Assembly: GCA_013139755.1 (NCBI GenBank)
Contig: WTAG01000662.1
Coordinates: 1 to 13,395, forward strand
From: Methylomarinum sp.
GTDB taxonomy: Bacteria; Pseudomonadota; Gammaproteobacteria; Methylococcales; Methylomonadaceae
Length of the DNA: 13,395 bases
Direction of reading: 5' to 3'
Below the pieces are notes generated by a model. It worked only from the letters and a program-made list of their open reading frames with translations, had not been told where the DNA came from and made no database searches. A program made the position numbers and the translations under genes. Position 1 is the first letter of the stretch, and each line of letters starts with the position of its first letter. This document shows, in pieces, positions 7,549-13,395 of the stretch.

Positions 7549-7914
7549 ATGTCTTTTGAACTGATAAAAAAACTGGACCAAGAAATCTGGATGAAAGTCA
7601 GTGGTCAATTCACCGTTGACGATTATCTGCAAACTCAAACTTTAACACAATTTGGCCTTGAGCTATATCATGAAAGCCGTGCCTTAATTATCCTGGATAA
7701 TTTTACAGGATGGAGTAAAGACCCAAGATGGAATGATATTTTATTTATGCAAGAATATGCAGACAAGATAGAAAAAATGGCTATTGTTGGTGATGAAAAA
7801 TGGAAAGAAGACGTTTTCATGTTTGTCGGTAAATCCTTCCGCAGCACTGAAATCGAATTTTTTCCAGAAGATCAGCTGGAGTTGGCTACAGACTGGCTGT
7901 CTGAAACTAACTGA
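7549..7914 (+). CDS. SpoIIAA-like STAS-domain protein
   Basis: This 121-residue soluble protein matches the SpoIIAA-like (STAS/SEC14-fold) family of small single-domain proteins. The family pattern is visible: a first strand ending in W-KVSG, the central LDNFTGWSKDPRWND segment, KIEKMAIVGDEKWKED, and a C-terminal EIEFFPEDQLELATDWL helix. There is no signal peptide or membrane helix. A good ribosome-binding sequence (TTGGAG, ending 8 bases before the ATG) supports the start. It follows the HD-GYP gene by 32 bp on the same strand with no terminator, so the two are probably cotranscribed. STAS proteins usually act through protein contacts, and an interaction with the HD-GYP partner is a reasonable but unproven guess. 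I see no clear phospho-accepting serine motif like that of true SpoIIAA anti-anti-sigma factors. Confidence 0.8.
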   Translation: MSFELIKKLDQEIWMKVSGQFTVDDYLQTQTLTQFGLELYHESRALIILDNFTGWSKDPRWNDILFMQEYADKIEKMAIVGDEKWKEDVFMFVGKSFRSTEIEFFPEDQLELATDWLSETN

Positions 7915-7927
7915 TTTTTTTGTTAAT

Positions 7928-7954
7928 AATACTCACTCATCAAATAAGTATTTT
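7928..7954 (+). terminator. Weak AT-rich hairpin after the STAS gene
   Basis: AATACT (7928-7933) pairs with AGTATT (7947-7952), followed by TT, 13 bases beyond the stop at 7914. The stem is only six pairs and poor in GC, so termination may be partial. Confidence 0.3.
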
Positions 7955-8045
7955 AGCGCACATATACGCCCCTACAGTAGTAGCAAACCCCAAATTCTGA
8001 TGCGCTATGTGTATCCCCATTCCTTTTATTTAGACTTTTATCACT

Positions 8046-8315
8046 ATGAAAAATATTCTTCTGATACCTCTTGTTTTTCTCTTTCTAGCTCTATTTATAG
8101 TGCCTGTTTCAGCCGAAGAAAACCGCAATCAATATTCAACCTCAATCATGTTTAAAGCACCTAAGGCACATGAAGATGTTAATCAAAAATCTGAAACTGA
8201 TTTACATAACCAACATTGCCTTGATTTACAGAAAAAAATCAAAGACCTAGAATACCGACCGGTTCGCCGTAATGCTGCACGAGAACGCTATAAAGCCGAA
8301 TGTATTAACAAATAA
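8046..8315 (+). CDS. Small secreted protein of unknown function
   Basis: I do not recognise a family. The 89-residue product has a clear Sec signal peptide (basic start, a hydrophobic run at about 4-20, cleavage after VSA near residue 23) and a mature part of about 66 residues rich in charged residues. The mature part contains two cysteines, in QHCLDLQKK and near the C terminus in KAECINK, which could form one disulfide in the periplasm. The segment between them is a likely helix with RRNAARERYKAEC at its end. No strong ribosome-binding sequence precedes the ATG. The gene stands alone, 131 bp after the STAS gene and just before the MITE-like element. Confidence 0.65.
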   Translation: MKNILLIPLVFLFLALFIVPVSAEENRNQYSTSIMFKAPKAHEDVNQKSETDLHNQHCLDLQKKIKDLEYRPVRRNAARERYKAECINK

Positions 8316-8316
8316 T

Positions 8317-8339
8317 AACCAGCAGAATAACTGGTTTTT
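8317..8339 (+). terminator. Possible terminator after the small secreted protein gene
   Basis: AACCAG (8317-8322) and CTGGTT (8331-8336) form a six-pair stem with an eight-base loop, followed by TTT. It lies immediately after the stop codon at 8315. The stem is short, so confidence is modest. Confidence 0.4.
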
Positions 8340-8344
8340 AGCAC

Positions 8345-8510
8345 TTAAGGAGCCTCTGATTAAGTCCGGGCAAAGTAGATTATGTTCAGAATATTTAGAT
8401 TCAAAGCAAAAATCGCAGGTAATAGCAGGCTATTGCGAAGATTTTTAACGCGGAAGCTGGATATTCTGAGCATAAGGTACGAGTTCATGACTTGATCAGA
8501 GGTTCCTTAA
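8345..8510. mobile_element. MITE-like element with 22-bp terminal inverted repeats
   Basis: The ends 8345-8366 and 8489-8510 are inverted repeats matching at 20 of 22 positions; both start TTAAGGA(G/A)CCTCTGAT. The interior is also largely palindromic: CAGAATAT pairs with ATATTCTG, and AAAATC...GTAATAG pairs with CTATTGC...GATTTT at the centre, so the whole 166-bp unit can fold into one long hairpin. It has no coding capacity. The outermost TTAA, or TA, could be the target duplication, but both are self-complementary so this cannot be settled here. It lies between the small secreted protein gene and the AI-2E-family transporter gene. The layout fits a non-autonomous element moved by a transposase encoded elsewhere. 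Confidence 0.75.
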
Positions 8511-8543
8511 TTACCTCTCTCCACTTTCTAAGGCATACTCTAT

Positions 8544-9614
8544 ATGTTAGATAATCATAATTCTTATACCACTGACGAATTTAGCAAAAAAGCCGTTGAG
8601 GCCACCATCAAAATAGGTTTTGTTTTACTATTATTATCTTGGTGCTTTAATATCACCCAACCTTTCATCAATCCTCTAGCGTGGGGAATGATCATTGCAG
8701 TTGCACTATATCCTCTCTATCAAAAACTATCAGTGATATTAGGAGGGCGTGAAAAATTGACTTCAACGCTGATAACAACTGTACTAATTCTCATCATTAT
8801 TGGGCCTTGTGTTTTTTTAGCTGACATGATCAGTCAAAATGCTCAAGATCTGGCACATAAGCTTAATACGGGGAATTTCTCCATTCCGGCACCGACGGAA
8901 AATGTTGCAAGCTGGCCATTGATTGGTAAGCCAGTATTTAATTTCTGGCAACTGGCAGCAACAAATATTAGTGAAGCACTAGTAACACTGGCACCACAAC
9001 TCAAAGAAATTACTAAATGGTTAATTTCTTCAAGTGTCTCAACCATGATGACTATTTTGCAACTACTTGTGTCCGTCATCATTAGCGGTATGTTATTAAT
9101 TAACGCTAAAGCTGGACATAAGCTAGCAGTATCTATCGGCAAACGTCTTGCCGGCAACAAAGGTGAAGATCTAACTGCCTTATCTATTGCCACCATTCGT
9201 GGTGTAGCTCGTGGCGTTTTGGGGGTGGCACTTATACAGTCACTTTTAGCAGGTGTAGGTTTCTTTTTTGCTGATATTCCCGGAGCAGGCATCCTGACAA
9301 TCCTGTGCCTATTTGTTGCGATTGTTCAATTACCCACTTTTATCCTGCTACTACCCGTTATCATTTATGTATTTTCCATACATAGCACTCTGTTTGCAAC
9401 GGTCTTTATGCTCTGGATGGTTCTGGTAGGCTTACTAGATAACGTATTAAAGCCTATTTTGATGGGTCGCGGTATCGATCTTCCGATGGCTGTTATTTTT
9501 ATTGGTGCAGTAGGAGGAATGATGTTTTCTGGAATTATCGGACTTTTTATAGGTGCTATCATACTAGCCTTGGGTTATAAGCTATTTCTTTCCTGGTTAT
9601 ATGAACAAAGTTAA
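8544..9614 (+). CDS. AI-2E family (PerM-type) transporter
   Basis: This 356-residue polytopic inner-membrane protein belongs to the AI-2E transporter family. Hydrophobic helices fall at about 22-40, 43-58, 76-96, 160-187, 220-245, 247-277, 280-300 and 312-347. A long loop (about 97-158) separates the third helix from the fourth, as is usual. The C-terminal signature is visible: KPILMGRGIDLP followed by IFIGAVGGMMFSGIIGLFIGA; the last position, commonly Pro, is Ala here. Family members have been linked to export of autoinducer-2, other small solutes or Na+/H+ exchange, so the substrate cannot be predicted. AAGG lies ten bases before the ATG. The gene begins 33 bp after the MITE-like element, so its original promoter may have been separated or replaced. 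Confidence 0.9.
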   Translation: MLDNHNSYTTDEFSKKAVEATIKIGFVLLLLSWCFNITQPFINPLAWGMIIAVALYPLYQKLSVILGGREKLTSTLITTVLILIIIGPCVFLADMISQNAQDLAHKLNTGNFSIPAPTENVASWPLIGKPVFNFWQLAATNISEALVTLAPQLKEITKWLISSSVSTMMTILQLLVSVIISGMLLINAKAGHKLAVSIGKRLAGNKGEDLTALSIATIRGVARGVLGVALIQSLLAGVGFFFADIPGAGILTILCLFVAIVQLPTFILLLPVIIYVFSIHSTLFATVFMLWMVLVGLLDNVLKPILMGRGIDLPMAVIFIGAVGGMMFSGIIGLFIGAIILALGYKLFLSWLYEQS

Positions 9615-9627
9615 GGATACATGGACG

Positions 9628-9656
9628 ACTGGGTTAAGCGAATAGCAAAACCCAGT
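9628..9656. terminator. Hairpin between convergent genes
   Basis: ACTGGGTT (9628-9635) pairs exactly with AACCCAGT (9649-9656) around a 13-base loop. It lies 13 bases after the transporter stop and faces the convergent solute-binding protein gene. Neither strand has a run of T directly after the stem, so it is a weak terminator candidate or a transcript-end stabilising structure. Confidence 0.35.
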
Positions 9657-9728
9657 ACGGCACTATAAACTGGGGTCCTAATATAATCAATACAAACTGC
9701 GCATTGATTTAATTCAGATTCTACAAAA

Positions 9729-10478
9729 TCACAAAAGAGCTGGTCTCTCATGCTTTTTAATAATAGCATCATAAGTACCGTCGTTTTTCATTGATTCCAA
9801 TGCTTTATTAAATTTAACAATAATCTCGGCATGATCTGGATTGGCTTTGCTAACAGCAATATGTGCCCCTCTCTTAATAAGTGCTTGTGGCAGGATTTCC
9901 AGTTTTTTCACGCTGCTTTTCATATGTGTATTAACTTCATAACGAATTTTACGAATATCACCTAAAGTCATATCAATATTCTCTTGTGTTAGAAACAAAA
10001 GGTTTTGTATCAAATAATTTTGTTGCAGTTTTATAATTTTTCTCGACTCTGTAAAATCGTCTCGGTATGCATAATTCTTAAGCGTTCCAATAATTAAACC
10101 TTGAAGATCATCTAAAGTATTGAATTTAATTTCTGTATCATCTTTTCTTTTTATGAACTTGATTTCATGAAAAAGATAGGCATCACTAAAGACAAAATCT
10201 TTTTCTCTATCTTTGGTATGCCAGATCGAACCAATCACATCATAAATACCAATAAGACCACCTTCATACGTACGCGGCCAGGTTTCGAAAACAAAATTTG
10301 TTTTATACCCAGCTCGCTGAAAAGCAGTATTTATAATTTCAATTGATAAGCCCTGATTAGGCAGTTCATTTCCAATATAGGGTGCTTCCTCTTTCGCTAC
10401 AATACTTAACGCTGAAGTCAGCGGTGAAAAACAAAATAGAAATACAATAGATATTAAAGCTGCTGTTGAAAGTTTCAT
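9729..10478 (-). CDS. Family-3 extracellular solute-binding protein
   Basis: This 249-residue periplasmic protein has a Sec signal peptide (hydrophobic about 6-20, cleavage near TSA at 22-24) and the SBP_bac_3 fold used for amino acids and similar small ligands. Family landmarks are the opening strand and EEAPYIG ligand-side loop, GLSIEIINTAFQRAGY, a WPRTYEGGLIGIYDVIG segment, SDAYLFHEIKFI, the lobe-linking DLQGLIIGTLKNYAY and the C-terminal FNKALESMKNDGTYDAIIKKH. The usual arginine for amino-acid carboxylate binding is not obvious. No ABC permease or ATPase gene is nearby, so it may feed a distant transporter or act as a stand-alone sensor component. It is 71 bp after the DUF4105 gene and could be the last gene of that run. 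The start lacks a strong ribosome-binding sequence. Confidence 0.85.
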   Translation of the reverse strand: MKLSTAALISIVFLFCFSPLTSALSIVAKEEAPYIGNELPNQGLSIEIINTAFQRAGYKTNFVFETWPRTYEGGLIGIYDVIGSIWHTKDREKDFVFSDAYLFHEIKFIKRKDDTEIKFNTLDDLQGLIIGTLKNYAYRDDFTESRKIIKLQQNYLIQNLLFLTQENIDMTLGDIRKIRYEVNTHMKSSVKKLEILPQALIKRGAHIAVSKANPDHAEIIVKFNKALESMKNDGTYDAIIKKHERPALL

Positions 10479-10549
10479 AATATTTGGATAGATTTAGCAA
10501 GTAATGAACCTGATTATAATATTTCGAATAAAGGTCTTTCGAGCATATT

Positions 10550-11566
10550 CTAATACCTTTTTATCTTGGGACGAATAGCACTTGAAAACAACTCCGATAT
10601 TAGTTGTTTTTCTACTAGAGGGTTGATGTATGCTTGATCTTTTAGCTTGGTAAAAGATACTTGCTGATCAAGCCGGCCTGACTCATATAAGTATTCAGGT
10701 ACATACCCGCTTAATAAAATTTTCCAGGACAATGGCAGATGTCCTGGATTGACTCTGGTATGCAACCAAATGACACTGGTACAGTTTGCTAATAGCGTAT
10801 TATAAAAAGCAGGGGCTTTATACAAAGCATTAATACTATCAATATATTCAAGAAACAGGCGCCTGGCATTTTCTTTTGGTGCCTTGGGTCGGTAACGGTA
10901 AACTTGTTCTGGTGGGTCCTTGCGATAATGAGTTCGTAAACCAATCACATCCCGTTCGTCTGCCACAATATAGATCAATTCATATTGTCTAAAAAAACCT
11001 TTAAGAGTTGAATATCCCTCCCCTGCTTCCTTACGTGCTTCGATAGATACAGCCAGATGGTTATGCTCACCAAAATCAAAACTCATAATGATATGTGCAA
11101 TAGCGGGCCCCATCCAATACACCGCGAACAAAGCAACACCTTCAAGTTTATTCAAATCAAAAGTCTTGTCATAATAATCCGCCTTGTAGTCAAATTCACT
11201 GTGGTAGCTGAAATTACGGATATTATGCACTGTCACCAAATCGCCCTCTACACTTGCATGAGTAAGTTTACTCACATCGGCTTGCCACAAACGATCATTG
11301 GCGGGTTGAATGTTAAGCCACCAGAGTAATACCATTAAAAAGATGACAGCATGAACCAATAACAGCCGTTTACGCCAAGAAGACACAAACAGCAAAGAAA
11401 CAATTGTGATCAAGCCAATTAATGCAACTGTAATTGAAATTATTAACTGTGCTGTACTGCTATTCGAATCACCGAAGTTAACAGCCAATGCAGCCCATGT
11501 CGTTGATCCCATCAACCATAAAAGAAGCAGAAGTATTTTAAAAAATCGGCCCACCTTTTTTATCAT
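10550..11566 (-). CDS. DUF4105 / Lnb N-terminal-type periplasmic domain membrane protein
   Basis: This 338-residue protein has three N-terminal hydrophobic helices (about 8-28, 40-62 and 68-85) followed by a domain I recognise as DUF4105, now called the Lnb N-terminal periplasmic domain. Visible conserved elements are AHIIMSFDFGEHNHLAVSIE (His158, His168, His170, Glu176), YIVADERDVIGLRTHYR at about 198-214, and the NCTSVIWLHTR segment with Cys262. The His and Cys placement fits a papain-like thiol enzyme. In some bacteria Lnb proteins N-acylate lipoproteins, but many DUF4105 proteins are uncharacterised, so that role is only a possibility here. The neighbours include a lipoprotein gene two genes upstream. 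It starts 66 bp after the unknown secreted protein gene; no good ribosome-binding sequence is seen. Confidence 0.8.
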   Translation of the reverse strand: MIKKVGRFFKILLLLLWLMGSTTWAALAVNFGDSNSSTAQLIISITVALIGLITIVSLLFVSSWRKRLLLVHAVIFLMVLLWWLNIQPANDRLWQADVSKLTHASVEGDLVTVHNIRNFSYHSEFDYKADYYDKTFDLNKLEGVALFAVYWMGPAIAHIIMSFDFGEHNHLAVSIEARKEAGEGYSTLKGFFRQYELIYIVADERDVIGLRTHYRKDPPEQVYRYRPKAPKENARRLFLEYIDSINALYKAPAFYNTLLANCTSVIWLHTRVNPGHLPLSWKILLSGYVPEYLYESGRLDQQVSFTKLKDQAYINPLVEKQLISELFSSAIRPKIKRY

Positions 11567-11632
11567 AGATAATCCATGCTTAGTGCGTTAGATAATTATT
11601 TTCAAAGTCATTATCGATACTAAAACTCAACC

Positions 11633-12637
11633 TTATTTAGTTTTTATCAGTTGCTGAACTTTTTCATAAAATTTAGTCAGGTTGTAAGCCAACAGACGGC
11701 GTCCGACTGAGTGCTTAACGCTACTACCAAATCCCGCAACCGCATCAGAAGAAGTTCTAAAAAGCCCTAACACCAACATACCTTGTTTAATGGGGATAAA
11801 CAATCCCAAACCTTGCTCGCCATTATATGACTGTGTCACATAGAACTGGCGCAAAGCTACCGCAAATGCTTCACCTTCTTCCAGCAGCATTCTGTGCATA
11901 AGGGAAAAAGTAGGACGACCTTCCACTTTCAATTTCAAAGCGAAGAAACTTTCCTGCAGTTGTGATGGTTTATTAACTGGGTAATTACTTAAGGTTTGGT
12001 AAAAAATAGGATAATACTGCTGTAAAATTGGACTAAGACCAGTGATCCTTTGAAAATATTCGCCTAAATAAAATTGTTTTCCCTGCTGACGTTGGTAAGG
12101 TGAAATTGCCTTCACACCTCCAGCAGCATAAGCCTGAAAACGACTAAGCAACACTTTATGCAATTGTTCTTCAACCGCCTTTTGCACTTCGTCAGCCTGG
12201 TTCTCTGTCTGTGTTATCGACTGAAATTGTTTAATTTCAGTCGCACTGAGATTCAAATTATTTCCAGCCTGCACTGAAAGAAAACTTTCTATTTCATTGC
12301 TTTCTTTCGCGGAAAATTTTAATTCAGACAAATCCTTTACCGTGGATGCAGATGTCAGTTTCTGATGCGTTAATATCGGCTCTGGCAGGTCAATCCAGGT
12401 TCCTTTAATAAAGTGCTGTTTCAATTCAGCTGGTGTTGTTTTAGCAACAAACGCCAACAGAACGGCCAACTCATGATCTTCAGATTCTTTAACTTGAGTG
12501 GTTACCAACTCACCTTGCAAAATCTGCTGTTTTTCTTGCGGAGAAAATGGTAACTGTTTTAAAAGCCCATTAAAATCAGCTTTTGCAACTGAGAAAAAAC
12601 CACATAAGAAAAAAACTAATCCAATTTTTTTTAACAT
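11633..12637 (-). CDS. Secreted protein of unknown function
   Basis: I do not recognise a family. The 334-residue product has a signal peptide (KK near the start, a hydrophobic run about 5-17, cleavage after AKA at residue 20) and no later membrane helix, so a soluble periplasmic location is likely. The N-terminal half is rich in Gln, Glu and Lys and mostly helical in appearance. The C-terminal half has longer hydrophobic and glycine-containing stretches, such as GEQGLGLFIPIKQGMLVLGLF and AVAGFGSSVKHSVGRRL. The mature part contains no cysteine. The gene starts 51 bp after the DUF4136 lipoprotein gene and precedes the DUF4105 gene, so a shared envelope role is plausible. A palindromic GCCTTAGGCCTT lies directly upstream of the ATG. 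Confidence 0.7.
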   Translation of the reverse strand: MLKKIGLVFFLCGFFSVAKADFNGLLKQLPFSPQEKQQILQGELVTTQVKESEDHELAVLLAFVAKTTPAELKQHFIKGTWIDLPEPILTHQKLTSASTVKDLSELKFSAKESNEIESFLSVQAGNNLNLSATEIKQFQSITQTENQADEVQKAVEEQLHKVLLSRFQAYAAGGVKAISPYQRQQGKQFYLGEYFQRITGLSPILQQYYPIFYQTLSNYPVNKPSQLQESFFALKLKVEGRPTFSLMHRMLLEEGEAFAVALRQFYVTQSYNGEQGLGLFIPIKQGMLVLGLFRTSSDAVAGFGSSVKHSVGRRLLAYNLTKFYEKVQQLIKTK

Positions 12638-12688
12638 AATAAGGCCTAAGGCGAGTAGTATTTATTAAAATAGTAAATAGTCCACAAA

Positions 12689-13264
12689 TTAATGTAAATC
12701 TGTCAATAAGAAGTTAACAAACTGTTCCATACGTTGCTCCCTATATTGCTGTGGGATTTCATCCAATCGCGCTAGAGCCTGAGCTATACCGCGCCAATGT
12801 AAGTGCCCCGTTTTTTGATTAATAACATCAACAATCAACGTTCCTTTTTCAACTTTCTGGTCTAGTTTTCTGCTAGGAACTAATCCAGGCTGAGCTCCAA
12901 ATATTTTCAAAACTTCGTCATCACTTAAAGCACTTTTTAAAGCAGCAGTATAAGTCACCGTATAACCTGCACTTGCAGCATTTTCAGTAAACCGATAGCC
13001 CTTTTTAACTAAAGTACTCTCTATACTCTTTTTTAACAACCTATCCATATTTACATGATTCAATCTATTATCTTGATAAACCCCCTTCAAATTTGGCGAC
13101 CAACTAAATAAAGTGCCTTTAGGAATAAGCTCATCATCATAATGCTTCTGTACCATGCTTGTTCTATTCAAAGGTATACTATTTACATCATATTCTTTAC
13201 TTGCATCTACTGAACATGCGTTTAATACAATACAGGCAAGGCTTAATAAAATAATTTTTTTCAT
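12689..13264 (-). CDS. DUF4136-family lipoprotein
   Basis: This 191-residue predicted lipoprotein has a signal ending in LNAC with Cys at 17 and Ser at +2, favouring the outer membrane. The body fits the DUF4136 pattern: an LFSWSP segment, NHVNMDRLLKKSIESTLVKKGYRF in the middle, A-AGYTVTYTAAL, and GTLIVDVINQKTGHLHWRGIAQA near the C terminus, where the TLIVD..N..TG...WRG pattern is the strongest family mark. The function of the family is unknown. It is the first gene of the minus-strand run and has a good promoter upstream. No ribosome-binding sequence is evident before the ATG. Confidence 0.8.
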   Translation of the reverse strand: MKKIILLSLACIVLNACSVDASKEYDVNSIPLNRTSMVQKHYDDELIPKGTLFSWSPNLKGVYQDNRLNHVNMDRLLKKSIESTLVKKGYRFTENAASAGYTVTYTAALKSALSDDEVLKIFGAQPGLVPSRKLDQKVEKGTLIVDVINQKTGHLHWRGIAQALARLDEIPQQYREQRMEQFVNFLLTDLH

Positions 13265-13313
13265 TGATATATTTTATGAGGTAAATAATGGAAAGGATTC
13301 TAAATAAAGATTG

Positions 13314-13374
13314 ATTATATACTTCGAGACATTTGCACAAAGAGGTATATATCCCCCATTGAACCAATAGTCAA
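13314..13374 (-). promoter_or_regulatory. Sigma70-type promoter(s) of the DUF4136 gene cluster
   Basis: Reading the complement, TTGACT (13374-13369) and TATATA (13351-13346) are spaced by 17 bases, a good sigma70 pattern with five of six and four of six matches. A second, perfect -10 hexamer TATAAT (13319-13314) lies nearer the gene but lacks a good -35. Transcripts would carry a leader of roughly 45 to 75 bases before the ATG at 13264. Confidence 0.55.
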
Positions 13375-13395
13375 TTTTTTTAAATTTATTGCTCT

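Noticed and set aside
7955..8006. AGCGCA and TGCGCT inverted arms 40 bases apart before the small secreted protein gene
   Set aside because: A six-pair stem with such a large loop is expected by chance and has no supporting context.
7784..8155. Plus-strand frame of 123 codons overlapping the STAS and small secreted protein genes
   Set aside because: It overlaps two better-supported genes in another frame, and its translation resembles no protein.
8843..9292. Minus-strand open frame of 149 codons within the AI-2E-family transporter gene
   Set aside because: It is fully antisense to a recognisable membrane protein and shows no domain or ribosome-binding site.

Overview
The window reads as a stretch of chromosome from a low-GC, Gram-negative, probably gammaproteobacterial species. 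It encodes diderm envelope proteins: four predicted lipoproteins, an RND-type efflux pump, a DUF4105/Lnb-type membrane protein and a periplasmic binding protein. I cannot name the genus from sequence alone. There are no rRNA, tRNA, CRISPR or phage genes. The only mobile-looking sequence is a short MITE-like element.

Region 1 (1-240) has no convincing gene. It holds a cluster of hairpins, a near-perfect palindrome and a strong bidirectional terminator. Region 2 (241-6020, minus strand) is a probable operon transcribed right to left: periplasmic adaptor lipoprotein, RND inner-membrane permease, then two paralogous DUF3313 lipoproteins, ending at the terminator at 188-222. The permease frame is broken by one in-frame amber codon at 4368-4370. 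Both sides are otherwise intact and together give a normal 1028-codon RND gene, so it is either a very young pseudogene, a sequencing error or a read-through gene. No TolC-like outer-membrane channel lies in the window.

Region 3 (6021-7914) starts with a 146-bp divergent intergenic region carrying a 20-bp imperfect palindrome that overlaps a perfect -10 hexamer. Rightward from it run a membrane-anchored HD-GYP protein (presumed cyclic-di-GMP phosphodiesterase with a GYA variant of the GYP motif) and a small SpoIIAA-like STAS protein, probably cotranscribed. Region 4 (7915-9614, plus strand) has a small secreted protein of unknown function, a 166-bp MITE-like inverted-repeat element and an AI-2E/PerM-family transporter, with the element sitting just upstream of the transporter gene.

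Region 5 (9729-13264, minus strand) is a run of four envelope genes with 51-71 bp gaps: DUF4136 lipoprotein, unknown secreted protein, DUF4105/Lnb-domain membrane protein, and an orphan family-3 solute-binding protein. A good sigma70-type promoter precedes the first gene. The most notable observations are the single amber codon in the pump, the two DUF3313 lipoproteins in the pump operon, the palindrome between pump and HD-GYP gene, the MITE-like element, and the DUF4105 protein beside lipoprotein genes.
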